From Ghiorsea sp. (GTDB taxonomy: Bacteria > Pseudomonadota > Zetaproteobacteria > Mariprofundales > Mariprofundaceae): DNA of 35,104 nucleotides. Location: assembly GCA_030950765.1 (NCBI GenBank), contig JAUZQX010000141.1:1-35104 (forward strand), given 5' to 3'. The notes below the pieces were generated by a model that was not told the origin of the DNA, made no database searches, and worked only from the letters and a program-made list of their open reading frames with translations. A program made the translations under genes and the position numbers. Of this stretch, positions 16,782 through 26,137 are shown in pieces. Position 1 is the first letter of the stretch; each line of letters begins with the position of its first letter.

Positions 16782-17456
16782 TTACCAAGCCGCGTGATCA
16801 ACCACCCACACGGCATTTTCGATAAAAGTAATGGGGAAATCAGCACCGTTATTAATATCTTGAAGCACATCTTTTTTGGATGCACCCGTTGCCAAAATAA
16901 AACACTGTTTGTGGTTGTTCAAAGCTTTAAAACCCATACTTACCCGTTCGGATGGGGGTTTGGGTGAATCAAACTCTGCCACCGTCAAATCGTTGCTATT
17001 TAAGGTGTCATGGTTTGGAAATAAGCTTGCCGTGTGCCCATCTTCGCCCATCCCTAACATCACCAAATCAAAAGTTTTGATGGTGGCGATGTCTTTGGCA
17101 TAAGCTTCTGCCGCAGCTTGTGTACCGTTTGTAAAACCAATGCTATGAATGTTCTCTTGCAGAATCGCCACATGGTCTAACAAGGCATGACGTGCCATGG
17201 TTTCATTTCTATCGGGATGTCCTGATTCAAGCGCACGTTCATCACCAAACCAGACATGCACTTTCGCCCAATCCATATCGGCACCACACAATAAGCGGTA
17301 GCATAATTCAGGTGTGCTACCGCCTGCCAATACCCAGTGAAACACTCCATCTGCTTCAATCGCTTTGGCACAGGCTTGAATCACTTCATCCGCCACAAAT
17401 CGTGCGGCTGCATCACCTGTGGCGAAGTGTTTTAATGCTGTTGCATCAAAAGCCAT
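16782..17456 (-). CDS. pgl: 6-phosphogluconolactonase
   Basis: The enzyme hydrolyses 6-phosphogluconolactone to 6-phosphogluconate, the second step of the oxidative pentose phosphate pathway. The 224-residue protein is a DevB/NagB-fold type: WVLAGGSTPELCYRLL, VWFGDERA, DRNETMARHALL and LGMGEDGHTASLFP are the sugar-phosphate and catalytic blocks. I chose ATG 17456 (MAFDATAL), right after the gnd stop (TAACATG). An upstream ATG inside gnd would add 18 unrelated residues. It is the last gene of zwf-gnd-pgl. Confidence 0.95.
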   Translation of the reverse strand: MAFDATALKHFATGDAAARFVADEVIQACAKAIEADGVFHWVLAGGSTPELCYRLLCGADMDWAKVHVWFGDERALESGHPDRNETMARHALLDHVAILQENIHSIGFTNGTQAAAEAYAKDIATIKTFDLVMLGMGEDGHTASLFPNHDTLNSNDLTVAEFDSPKPPSERVSMGFKALNNHKQCFILATGASKKDVLQDINNGADFPITFIENAVWVVDHAAW

Positions 17457-17457
17457 G

Positions 17458-18375
17458 TTATTTCTTTGCTGGCTTAATTTTGTGCCCACCAAAACCAGCG
17501 CGTTGTGCATTCACAATTTTACCCGCATACGCATCTTTTTGGCGGCTGCGGAAACGCATTTGTAGTGCTAAAGTTAATACAGGTGCTGGAATACCCAAAT
17601 CAATGGATTCGTTGACTGTCCAACGACCTTCACCTGAATCATCCATCCAATCGGACAATGAAGACAGTTCAACATCTTGCTCCAAAGCATCACCTGTCAA
17701 ATCCAACAACCATGAACTGACCACTGAACCATGTTGCCAAACGCGGGAAATTTGATGCATATCGAGGTCAAATTCTTCTTTGGCTTTCATGATGTCATAA
17801 CCTTCAGCGAAGGCTTGCATCATGCCGTATTCGATGCCGTTATGTACCATTTTTACAAAGTGACCCGAACCAACAGGCCCCATATGCCCCCAGCCTTTAC
17901 CATCATCTGAAGCTAGTGTGGTTAATGCTGGGGCAATCAAATCAATGGCTTGTTTTTCACCGCCAATCATCAGTGAATAACCGTTTTGCAGACCCCAAAC
18001 GCCACCCGATGTGCCACAATCAGCAAACAAAATACCTTTTTCAGCCAACTCAGCGCCACGGCGCTGGCCTTCTTTGTAGTTGGAGTTGCCACCATCAATA
18101 ATTAAGTCGCCTGACTCAACACCTGCTGCAAGCAAGTTGGCAATCGTGTCATCCACATATTCATGCGGCACCATCACCCAAATCACACGCGGTGTTGGCA
18201 GCTTGGCAATCACATCTTTTAAGTCGGATGCAGCTTGTACACGCTCAAATTCAGCTTCTAAAGCTTTGCCGGGCGTAGCATCAACATCATAAGCCACCAC
18301 TTCATGCTCAGCCTGCATCAAACGTTTGACCATATTGCCGCCCATACGACCCAAACCAATCATTGCTAATTTCAT
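17458..18375 (-). CDS. gnd: 6-phosphogluconate dehydrogenase, short decarboxylating type
   Basis: The enzyme converts 6-phosphogluconate to ribulose 5-phosphate and CO2. The 305-residue protein belongs to the short (about 300-residue) Gnd class and not the 470-residue E. coli type. It has Rossmann GLGRMGGNM at 7-15, DGGNSNY, CGTSGGVWGLQNGYSLMIGG, and catalytic HFVKMVHNGIEYGMMQ. The residue after beta-2 is acidic (AYDVD), which usually favours NAD+ over NADP+. That is an inference. The start overlaps the zwf stop (ATGA). Confidence 0.95.
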   Translation of the reverse strand: MKLAMIGLGRMGGNMVKRLMQAEHEVVAYDVDATPGKALEAEFERVQAASDLKDVIAKLPTPRVIWVMVPHEYVDDTIANLLAAGVESGDLIIDGGNSNYKEGQRRGAELAEKGILFADCGTSGGVWGLQNGYSLMIGGEKQAIDLIAPALTTLASDDGKGWGHMGPVGSGHFVKMVHNGIEYGMMQAFAEGYDIMKAKEEFDLDMHQISRVWQHGSVVSSWLLDLTGDALEQDVELSSLSDWMDDSGEGRWTVNESIDLGIPAPVLTLALQMRFRSRQKDAYAGKIVNAQRAGFGGHKIKPAKK

Positions 18376-20390
18376 TGTGAAACTCCTTCTGTATTTTCTG
18401 TGCCTACCGAGTCCACCCAGTCTTGGGCATCAACAATAATATCATATCGCTCGCGGGCGATGTGTTTAATGTGGTCGGCAAAGCTAGGATTATCCATCAA
18501 TACCCTACAAAAATCATGTTTGCTCATGGTGTATAATGCACAATAGGTTTTGGCATAGGTATTGGTGGGCAGATGCTGTGTACTCAACAAACTCAGCTCA
18601 CCAAAAATATCACCTTTCTCTAATGTTTTTAATACTTTGCCTTTTTCATTGCGAATTTCCACTGTGCCTATACGGATGACAAATAATTCATGCGCTTCGC
18701 TTTGTACGTCAACAATTTGGTCGCCTGCATCAAATGCTACCGACTTGAGCATAGAAGAAAATGCACTAAGCATGGTTTCATCGCTACCCTCAAACATGGG
18801 GATACTTCTTAAGGCTTGCTTGGATGAGCGGGTTGGCCAGCGGCGTTTACAACGCGGGGATAACAAATCAAACGAGGCTTTTGGCCCCCATGAACCAAAG
18901 GGATAATTGGGCAAGGTTTCGTCTTTTTCTTTGCCCCAAACATCCAAAATGGGTTGCACAATTTTCCAAGATGTTTCCACCAAGTCCGAACGCGAAAACA
19001 AAGATGCATCACCACGCATGCAATCAAACAACATGGTTTCATAACCAAGCCCTGGTTGATTCGTAAACGCATCCTCATATTCAAAACGCATGTTCACATT
19101 GCGCAAATTCATGGATGGACCTGGTCGTTTGGCAAGGAAGTGTAGTTCGATGCCTTCTTTGGGCTGAATACGGAAAATAAGCTGGTTGGCTTCAAGTTGT
19201 TCGGCAGCAGGTGTGCCACGAAAAGTGAAGTCGGGTGCTTGTTTAAATTGCACCACGATTTCCGTGGATTTTCGGCTCATACCTTTGCCTGAGCGTAGAT
19301 ACACAGGCACACCATCCCAACGCCAGTTATCAATGCGCAGCTTAATCGCAGCAAAGGTTTCGGTGTTGGAATCAAGGTCAACATGCGGCTCATCACGGTA
19401 TGCTTTGGCTGGCGTTCCATCCGGGTTAAACCCAGCATCGTATTGCCCGCGAACGGCATGGGTGTTCACTTCTTCGTGTTTTAAAATACGTACGGTATTA
19501 AGCAGTTTATGTTTCTCATTGCGAATCGCTTCAGCATCAAAAGATGTGGGCGGCTCCATGCATAAATATGCTAGCATTTGAAACAAATGGTTTTGAATCA
19601 TATCACGGATCACACCCGCTTTATCATAATAACCACCGCGCCATTCTACGCCAATTTGTTCATTGGCAGTGATTTGGATGTGGTCGATATGAGTATGGTT
19701 CCACAGTGGTTCAAACATGCCATTGGCAAAACGAAAGGATACAAGGTTTTGCACGGCTTCTTTGCCCAAATAATGATCAATGCGGTAAACTTGGCTTTCA
19801 TGCCAATAGGTGAGAATATCTTTGTTAAGTTTTTTTGCAGAGGCAAGGTCAGTGCCGAATGGTTTTTCAACCACAATACGCCGCCAACCTTGGCTTTCTT
19901 CATTTAAACTAGCACTTTGCAAACCTTTTGAAACCATGCTGACAATACTTGGCGGTATTGCCATATAAAACAACACATTGCCTTGCGTTTCATAGCGACC
20001 ATTAAATGCATCAAGAAAACGGCTTAAGTTTTGATAGGTTTTACCTTCTTCAAATGAGCCTTGTAAATAATGGATATTATCACAAAAGTTGTCCCACGAT
20101 GTTTCATCAAAGCTTTCCCTACGTGAATGTTTGTGTACATCCACACTGATTTTCTGACGGAAAGTTTCAGTGCTAAAGTCATCAATAGACAAACCTAAAA
20201 CCACGAAGTTGTCGGGCAATAAGCCATCACTATAAAGATTAAACAACGACGGAATGAGCAACCGTTTGGTTAAATCACCTGATGCACCAAAAATGACAAA
20301 GATGCATGGATCAGGTGCTGAACCATGACCACCCGTGGTGGAAAAAGAAGAATCTGTAGAGTTTTGTATCATATATTTCGCTTCTGTCAT
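18372..20390 (-). CDS. zwf: Glucose-6-phosphate dehydrogenase fused to a C-terminal cyclic-nucleotide-binding-like domain
   Basis: The enzyme oxidises glucose 6-phosphate to 6-phosphogluconolactone with NAD(P)+. Residues 28-505 are a complete G6PD: FGASGDLTKR (34-43), EKPFG (175-179), the RIDHYLGKE active-site block (203-211), and the C-terminal WGP. Usual G6PDs end about here, at 480-510 residues. This one continues to 672 with a CNBD: IPMFEGSDETML, FDAGDQIVDV, ELFVIRIGTVEI, LEKGDIFGELSLLS and a C-terminal helix. In the phosphate-binding cassette the Glu is kept (E598), but the usual Arg after Pro is Thr609 (LPTNTYA). Classical cAMP/cGMP binding is therefore doubtful. No linker stop or frameshift is seen, so the fusion is a single ORF. 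The start ATG has no clear ribosome site. Confidence 0.93.
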   Translation of the reverse strand: MTEAKYMIQNSTDSSFSTTGGHGSAPDPCIFVIFGASGDLTKRLLIPSLFNLYSDGLLPDNFVVLGLSIDDFSTETFRQKISVDVHKHSRRESFDETSWDNFCDNIHYLQGSFEEGKTYQNLSRFLDAFNGRYETQGNVLFYMAIPPSIVSMVSKGLQSASLNEESQGWRRIVVEKPFGTDLASAKKLNKDILTYWHESQVYRIDHYLGKEAVQNLVSFRFANGMFEPLWNHTHIDHIQITANEQIGVEWRGGYYDKAGVIRDMIQNHLFQMLAYLCMEPPTSFDAEAIRNEKHKLLNTVRILKHEEVNTHAVRGQYDAGFNPDGTPAKAYRDEPHVDLDSNTETFAAIKLRIDNWRWDGVPVYLRSGKGMSRKSTEIVVQFKQAPDFTFRGTPAAEQLEANQLIFRIQPKEGIELHFLAKRPGPSMNLRNVNMRFEYEDAFTNQPGLGYETMLFDCMRGDASLFSRSDLVETSWKIVQPILDVWGKEKDETLPNYPFGSWGPKASFDLLSPRCKRRWPTRSSKQALRSIPMFEGSDETMLSAFSSMLKSVAFDAGDQIVDVQSEAHELFVIRIGTVEIRNEKGKVLKTLEKGDIFGELSLLSTQHLPTNTYAKTYCALYTMSKHDFCRVLMDNPSFADHIKHIARERYDIIVDAQDWVDSVGTENTEGVSQ

Positions 20391-20452
20391 TTTTTACATT
20401 TTTTCATGCTGCTGCCACAAGGTAACAGCTAAGCTGAATAAGGTCACTGCAA

Positions 20453-20483
20453 ATAAAAAAGGCTCCACTTCAAGCAGAGCCTT
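20453..20483 (-). terminator. Rho-independent terminator after ppa
   Basis: On the minus strand, AAGGCTC (20483-20477) pairs with GAGCCTT (20465-20459) around an 11-base loop. The stem's 3' side runs straight into TTTTTT ATTT. It lies 22 bases after the ppa stop, and zwf starts about 60 bases further on. Confidence 0.9.
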
Positions 20484-20504
20484 AATTTACAAGATGTGCA
20501 TCAA

Positions 20505-21032
20505 TTAATCGTTGTAACGCGCGATCGAATCCATGATTTCTTTTTTGGCTGCGGCAGCATCTGCCCAACCTGTAACTTTCACCCATTTATTGGACTCTAG
20601 GTCTTTATAATGTTCAAAGAAATGTTCGATTTGATCAAGCAAGAACTTAGGTAGACCTTCTGGGCCTGTCACATCTTCGTAAACAGGCGTTAATTTGGTG
20701 ATCGGCACTGCCAATACTTTAGCATCCATGCCAGCTTCATCTTCCATTTGTAATACAGCTACAGGACGACATGCAATCACAGAGCCAGGAACCAAGGCAA
20801 ATTCAGCAACAACTAATACATCAACAGGGTCACCATCTTCAGACAATGTGTTGGGTACAAAGCCATAGTTGCATGGGTAATGCATGGCGGTGTGCATAAA
20901 ACGGTCAACAAACACCGCACCTGAATCTTTATCCAGTTCATATTTGATGGGGTCGGCATGTTGTGGCACTTCAATCACCACATTAATTTCTTCGGGTGTA
21001 TTCTTACCTGCTGGGATTTTACTGAGATCCAT
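20505..21032 (-). CDS. ppa: Soluble inorganic pyrophosphatase
   Basis: The enzyme hydrolyses pyrophosphate to two phosphates in the cytosol and so pulls biosynthetic reactions forward. The 175-residue family I enzyme has IEVPQHADPIKYELDKDSG, the substrate block HYPCNYGFVPNT, and the signature EDGDPVDVLV with three metal-binding Asp. AGGAG lies before the ATG. It is the last gene of the resB-to-ppa run and is followed by a strong terminator. Confidence 0.97.
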   Translation of the reverse strand: MDLSKIPAGKNTPEEINVVIEVPQHADPIKYELDKDSGAVFVDRFMHTAMHYPCNYGFVPNTLSEDGDPVDVLVVAEFALVPGSVIACRPVAVLQMEDEAGMDAKVLAVPITKLTPVYEDVTGPEGLPKFLLDQIEHFFEHYKDLESNKWVKVTGWADAAAAKKEIMDSIARYND

Positions 21033-21096
21033 GATGTACTCCTAAAATTCTTTGCCACGCATTGTAAGAAGCTTTACATATAAAGAAAGCTTGAAT

Positions 21097-23199
21097 TTAT
21101 AACACGGTGAGTGCCGCATATTTCAACATCAAACGTTTTAAACCCACCGCATCAAACTCAATGGCAACACGCACCGCATCACCATCGCCTTCCAAGTCCA
21201 CAATCAAACCGTCACCAAAGCTAGGGTGATTCACGTACGCACCCACCGTAATACCTTGCGCGGATGATGTGGCTTTTGCTTGAGAAAACATGTGTGGTTG
21301 CTGAATTTTCTCCGATTTACAAAGCACATCATCATCCAAATCAGCTATAAACCTGCTTGGCATGGGGTATGTCATATCACCGAACATGCGGCGCAGCCTT
21401 GCTGAGGTTAAATGCAGGATATTTTCAGCCCGTGTCACCCCCACATACAAAAGCCTGCGCTCCTCAGCAATGCCAGCTTCGCCTTCATCCAAGGCTCGCT
21501 GATGTGGCAACATACCATCTTCCACACCTGCTAGAACCACCGTATCGAATTCCAAACCTTTGGCTCTATGCAGGCTCATCAAGTTCACTGCATCTTCATC
21601 ATCATTATCTTCTTCGCCGCTGACCATAAGCGCTGCCCTATCCATAAATTCGATGGGAGTAATGCCTGACTCTAAGGATAATTCAATATAATTTTGCAAA
21701 GTTTTGATGTTTTCCAAACGCGATTCAGATTCCACATCACCCAATGCTTTGAGGCTGTCGATATAACCACTCTTTTCGAGCAATAACATCAATCCTCGGT
21801 CAGCTTTATCTTCAATTTCGGGTTTCACCTCTTGCATCAACTGCAACAAAGGTAGTAGCTTTTTCATCGGTGCGGGTACGGACGTGGCTTGCAACATACT
21901 TGCAATCCAATCAGCAACCCTAAGCCCACTTGCACTCAACAATGTAGCAATCGTTTCCTGACCCTTAGCACCAATGCCACGTTTGGGTTTATTACAAACC
22001 CGCAACATATGCATACCATCCGCGCAATCATTAAGCAGTGCCCAAAATGCCAAAGCATCTTTGATTTCCATACGCGCGAAGAAACTTAAGCCCCCAATAA
22101 TACGGTAAGGGATGTCTTCTTCGCGAAATACCTGCTCAATAGCCAGCGATTGACGGTTGGAGCGGTACAACACAGCCATTTTTGACCATTGCACCGTGGC
22201 ATACCGCTCATTAAATAATTTCGCCATATGCCGTGCTTCGGCATATTCATCCACACACACATGAAACTCAGGTTTTAAGCCACCTTCTCGTGTGGCATTG
22301 AGTTGCTTAAGATGTCTATCTTCATTGTTGCTGATAATCGCATTGGCAAGTTTAAGTATCGATTCGGTAGAACGATAATTGTCTTCTAACTTATGGGTTT
22401 GCGCATTATTCCACACCTGCCCAAAGTCCAAAATATGACGCACATCTGCACCCCGCCAACCATAAATGGATTGGTCATCATCACCTACCACCGTGATATT
22501 CTGATGTTCTTGCGCTAGTAAACACAACCACTCATGCTGCAGCGGATTGGTATCTTGATATTCATCAACCAAAATATGGTCAAAGCGGGTAAACATCGCC
22601 GTTGCCACATCTTTATGTTCTCTAAGCAGACGCACACAATTCAATATCAAATCGGAGAAATCCATGCGTTCCAATTGTTTGAGTTCATCTTGGTATGCGA
22701 TATACAAATCTTTGAGGTCTAAACCGCTCCACAACATGGATTCAGCTTGTTCAGGCAGATAACCTGCATTTTTTTGCTGCTCAATCCAACTGGCTAAAAA
22801 TGAAGGATGCAATCTATCTGAAGGAATACTACGCGCTTTGAGTATGCGTTTGACCAATGTTTTTTGGTCATCACTATCAATCACCTGAAAACTTTTGGGG
22901 TAACCCAAAACATCAGCATAAGAGCGAAGAAAACGCAGGGAAATCGAATGAAATGTGCCTGAAATAACCCCACCGCCGCCATCACCAATCAAATCAGATA
23001 ATCGCTGTTGTAATTCTTTGGCGGCTTTGTTGGTAAATGTGACAGCGAGGATGCGATGTGGTGCATAACCACGCTGTGCAATCAAATGACCAATGCGATG
23101 CACTACTGTGCGCGTCTTTCCAGAGCCTGCTCCTGCCAAAATAAGCTGAGGGCCATCTTCGGCTTCGACCGCTTGTTGTTGTGCAGTATTAAGGCTCAT
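21097..23199 (-). CDS. UvrD/PcrA/Rep-family ATP-dependent DNA helicase
   Basis: This is a superfamily 1A 3'-5' helicase for repair and replication restart. The 700-residue protein has the Q motif LNTAQQQAVEA, Walker A GAGSGKT (23-29), FTNKAAKELQQR, Walker B DEYQDTNPLQ, GDDDQSIYGWRGAD, MSLHRAKGLEFDTVVLAG (motif V region) and YVGVTRAE (motif VI). The C-terminal block VGAYVNHPSFGDGLIVDLEG, ending in LMLKYAALTVL, is of the PcrA/UvrD type. ATG directly follows the clcA stop (TAAATG). The choice between uvrD, rep and pcrA is not settled from sequence alone. Confidence 0.95.
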   Translation of the reverse strand: MSLNTAQQQAVEAEDGPQLILAGAGSGKTRTVVHRIGHLIAQRGYAPHRILAVTFTNKAAKELQQRLSDLIGDGGGGVISGTFHSISLRFLRSYADVLGYPKSFQVIDSDDQKTLVKRILKARSIPSDRLHPSFLASWIEQQKNAGYLPEQAESMLWSGLDLKDLYIAYQDELKQLERMDFSDLILNCVRLLREHKDVATAMFTRFDHILVDEYQDTNPLQHEWLCLLAQEHQNITVVGDDDQSIYGWRGADVRHILDFGQVWNNAQTHKLEDNYRSTESILKLANAIISNNEDRHLKQLNATREGGLKPEFHVCVDEYAEARHMAKLFNERYATVQWSKMAVLYRSNRQSLAIEQVFREEDIPYRIIGGLSFFARMEIKDALAFWALLNDCADGMHMLRVCNKPKRGIGAKGQETIATLLSASGLRVADWIASMLQATSVPAPMKKLLPLLQLMQEVKPEIEDKADRGLMLLLEKSGYIDSLKALGDVESESRLENIKTLQNYIELSLESGITPIEFMDRAALMVSGEEDNDDEDAVNLMSLHRAKGLEFDTVVLAGVEDGMLPHQRALDEGEAGIAEERRLLYVGVTRAENILHLTSARLRRMFGDMTYPMPSRFIADLDDDVLCKSEKIQQPHMFSQAKATSSAQGITVGAYVNHPSFGDGLIVDLEGDGDAVRVAIEFDAVGLKRLMLKYAALTVL

Positions 23200-24996
23200 T
23201 TACCAACTCTTGGCATTCTCTTCACCATGTTTCACAATCAGTTTATGGTATGTTGAAAACACTGCATTTCGAGAAACAATTCCCAACACCTTTTTCGGGT
23301 TGTCTTTGGCAACCACAGGCATTTGCTCAAAGGCTTCTTGGTCTAAAATATCAACGGCATCCAACAGGCTATCATTTTCAGATAGGCAATACACATGTGT
23401 ATTGGCAACTTCAGATGCAACCACCACTTGGTCGGATGCGGAATCCAGCAACCATGCTTTCAAATCCTCAAAGGTGACAATGCCATGCATCTCACCTTCA
23501 TCATTCACCACAACCACGCAACCTTTGCCTGATGAAATATACACCTGTTTGAGCTCTTCAAGTTTTGCTGAGATATGTACCGATGGAATCGAGCGCCAAG
23601 GTAACCTTGAAACAGGCACTGCACGCATCCAAGAACGCTCCAGTGCACCTTCGGTATCCACCCCCTTCTCCTGCAATCCTTCCGTAATTACAGAGCCACT
23701 ACCAAACGAACGTTTTACCAAGGCAGCAACAACGCATGCCGTCATCAGAGGCACCATGATGTGATAATCATTGGACAGTTCAAATATCATTAAAATACTG
23801 CTCATGGGCGCTTGTACGGTTGCTGCCAACATCGCACCACATGCCACCAAAGCATACGCACCATACGACTCCGACCATGTTGGGAAAATACCATGCACAA
23901 TACCGCCATAAAGTGCACCCGCAGTTGCACCAACAAACAATGAGGGACCAATCATGCCCCCACCAAAACGACCACCCGAACAAATCACACTGGTCAGCAT
24001 CTTCATCACCAATAAAACACCTAAGAAAACAGCCAAAGGTAAATTGCTTCCGAGAATATTGGTTTCCACATTTTCAAGTAAAATGCCATCGACCGTGCCA
24101 TAACCAATGGACATAATTTCAGGAATAACCAAAGCACAAAGCCCCAACAACAAACCTGCAACAGCAGGTCTAAACATGGGTTGTGAAACATACGATTCAA
24201 AAAGTGCTCGTGACTTGGGTAAACTTTTCACCATCACGGCGGCTAATAGTCCGCAAAAAATACCTAGTCCAATATAAGCAGGGATTTCCCAACTTGAAAC
24301 CAAACGAAATTCAGGAATGGTAAACATGGGGAAGTTGCCCAACTCTGAACGTGTAATCACTGTCGCAATCACTGCCGACATCACAATCGGCGTAAACGTC
24401 GCAATCGCATAATCTGCAAGAATCACTTCCAGTGCAAACAATACACCTGCAATTGGTGCATTAAATGATGCTGCAATACCTGCTGCCACACCACAGCCCA
24501 GCATGGTGCGCATTTGTTTTTCACTCAATCCAAACCATTGCCCCAACAATGAAGCCAAAGAAGCACCCAGTGCAACGGTTGGTGCTTCCCTACCCATAGA
24601 TGCACCACTGCCCACAGAAACAATATTGGAAACAAACTCACCTGTCATTTTCCTAGCGGATATTTTACCGCCACGTTCGGCCAAAGCTTCAATTACACCA
24701 GGGATTACCCGTTCTTCACTTTGTGGCAACCAGCGTATGTTAATCCAGCCAACCAACAAACCACCCAACACAGGAGCCAATAAAAAAATAGACCAATGAA
24801 TCTCATGTAAAGCTTCAGACCATGTGCCTTCACCCGTCCAAATACGACTGACCCACTCGATACCAAAGCGTACCAACAAAGCGCCATAACCTGCCAGTAC
24901 ACCAACAACCAAGGCTAAAAGCCCTAGGTACAGGGTATCATGACTACGTAGCCACTTAGGAGCCATACGCAAACGTATGTATAGTTCAGGCAACAT
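23200..24996 (-). CDS. ClC-family chloride channel/transporter with C-terminal CBS pair
   Basis: The 598-residue inner-membrane protein has about 10-12 hydrophobic helices at residues 20-440. It has the gating-glutamate motif GREAP (E137) and the third anion-site block GGRFGGGMIGPSLFVGA, followed by two CBS domains (about 460-598). The first ClC motif is VIPGVIEAL where GSGIP is usual. CBS pairs often bind adenine nucleotides, so nucleotide control is possible. ATG 24996 is four bases after the phosphatase stop. A longer frame to 25050 would run back into that gene. Confidence 0.92.
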   Translation of the reverse strand: MLPELYIRLRMAPKWLRSHDTLYLGLLALVVGVLAGYGALLVRFGIEWVSRIWTGEGTWSEALHEIHWSIFLLAPVLGGLLVGWINIRWLPQSEERVIPGVIEALAERGGKISARKMTGEFVSNIVSVGSGASMGREAPTVALGASLASLLGQWFGLSEKQMRTMLGCGVAAGIAASFNAPIAGVLFALEVILADYAIATFTPIVMSAVIATVITRSELGNFPMFTIPEFRLVSSWEIPAYIGLGIFCGLLAAVMVKSLPKSRALFESYVSQPMFRPAVAGLLLGLCALVIPEIMSIGYGTVDGILLENVETNILGSNLPLAVFLGVLLVMKMLTSVICSGGRFGGGMIGPSLFVGATAGALYGGIVHGIFPTWSESYGAYALVACGAMLAATVQAPMSSILMIFELSNDYHIMVPLMTACVVAALVKRSFGSGSVITEGLQEKGVDTEGALERSWMRAVPVSRLPWRSIPSVHISAKLEELKQVYISSGKGCVVVVNDEGEMHGIVTFEDLKAWLLDSASDQVVVASEVANTHVYCLSENDSLLDAVDILDQEAFEQMPVVAKDNPKKVLGIVSRNAVFSTYHKLIVKHGEENAKSW

Positions 24997-25000
24997 CAGT

Positions 25001-25483
25001 CTAATGTTGTTGTTTGAAATTCTGTAAACATTGAAGCAGCCCTTGTGCATTCAATATTAACATTTGGTAAGCATCTTCAAAACCACCCGCTCCGCCATAA
25101 TAAGGGTCTGGTACATCGGGTGTTTGTTCCATACCTTCAAAGGCGCGCATCATTATCACTTGTTCTGGTTTTACACCCATAGCTATCAAGTTGTATTGGT
25201 TATCGCTATCCATGGCTACAAACACATCCCAATCATGAATATTCCTTGGTGTAATTTGCTGCGCTTGATGCTTTTCTAGGCTTAAACCTTTCTCTACAGC
25301 TTTGCTGGCAGAACGTGGGTCTGCGCCCTTACCCACATGCCAATCGCCAGTGCCCGCTGATTCAAAATGGAACATCTGTGATAAACCTTGTTCCTCGGCA
25401 ACGGATTTCACCACGACCTCTGCCAAAGGTGAGCGGCAAATATTACCTAAACAAACAAATAGGACGCGCAATGGTTGATTCAT
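25001..25483 (-). CDS. Low-molecular-weight protein tyrosine phosphatase family protein
   Basis: The 160-residue protein has the signature VLFVCLGNICRSP, i.e. the C11-x5-R17 phosphate loop, and the general-acid Asp in VPDPYYGG near its C-terminal third. It would dephosphorylate phosphotyrosine, or act on small phosphate esters. ATG 25483 overlaps the tsaB stop (ATGA), so translation is coupled. The longer reading from 25534 lies inside tsaB. No exopolysaccharide tyrosine-kinase genes are nearby to name a substrate. Confidence 0.94.
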   Translation of the reverse strand: MNQPLRVLFVCLGNICRSPLAEVVVKSVAEEQGLSQMFHFESAGTGDWHVGKGADPRSASKAVEKGLSLEKHQAQQITPRNIHDWDVFVAMDSDNQYNLIAMGVKPEQVIMMRAFEGMEQTPDVPDPYYGGAGGFEDAYQMLILNAQGLLQCLQNFKQQH

Positions 25484-26118
25484 GCTAAGTTTTTCTCCGC
25501 TTGAGAGGCTTGTAAATATAAAGGTTCTACCCACATTTTATATTCGGCATCAGGCTGTAAGGCACGCACTTCTGCCAACAGCGCTTGCTCTCGCGTCTGT
25601 TCTAAAGGTAAAACCTGCCAGTCAGGCAGCTCAACAGGAATATCAGATAAGATCACATAGGATGAGGGTGTTAATGATAAGAATGATTCCCAAGTCAAAC
25701 ATTGCGGTGCTGAAACACATTTACCAGCGGAAAACTGCGCCGCATAAACCAGCCCTGAGCGAGCATCTTCAATCGCCCACAATTCACCTTCTAACATGGC
25801 TTGTTGTGCCGTAATGGCTAAAGATGACAGCGCATACACAGGTTTATGTAACGATGCATTCATGCCTGCAATCGTCGCACATGCAACGCGCAGTCCAGTG
25901 AAAGAACCTGGGCCTGTACCGACGGCAAACGCACCAATATCTTGCCACTGCAAACCTTGTTGTTGTACAACCTGCTCCAATAACGGAAGCAGTTCCCGCG
26001 AATGCGCGCGCGGTGTGTTCATACTCGCAGATATACTTTGACCATCTGGCAATAACAAACACACCGACGCACCCGACGCTGTATCCAAAGCTAAGATAGG
26101 TTTAGAAAACAGCGACAT
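25480..26118 (-). CDS. tsaB: tRNA threonylcarbamoyladenosine biosynthesis protein TsaB
   Basis: TsaB is a partner of TsaD (and TsaE) in making the t6A37 modification of tRNAs reading ANN codons. The 212-residue protein has an ASKHA fold, with ILALDTASGASVCLL, HSRELLPLLEQ and the family-typical GTGPGSFTGLRVA. It has the short TsaB length and not the 330+ residues of TsaD. It starts 19 bases after ccsA and overlaps the phosphatase gene. Confidence 0.95.
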   Translation of the reverse strand: MSLFSKPILALDTASGASVCLLLPDGQSISASMNTPRAHSRELLPLLEQVVQQQGLQWQDIGAFAVGTGPGSFTGLRVACATIAGMNASLHKPVYALSSLAITAQQAMLEGELWAIEDARSGLVYAAQFSAGKCVSAPQCLTWESFLSLTPSSYVILSDIPVELPDWQVLPLEQTREQALLAEVRALQPDAEYKMWVEPLYLQASQAEKNLA

Positions 26119-26137
26119 CGAAAAAAGACAGTTTAAA

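Noticed and set aside
17192..17755. 187-residue open frame on the + strand
   Set aside because: It is the shadow of pgl and gnd, whose motifs are complete on the minus strand.
23210..23764. 184-residue open frame on the + strand
   Set aside because: It is antisense to the CBS part of the ClC gene, has no recognisable motif, and has a Ser/Thr-rich shadow composition.
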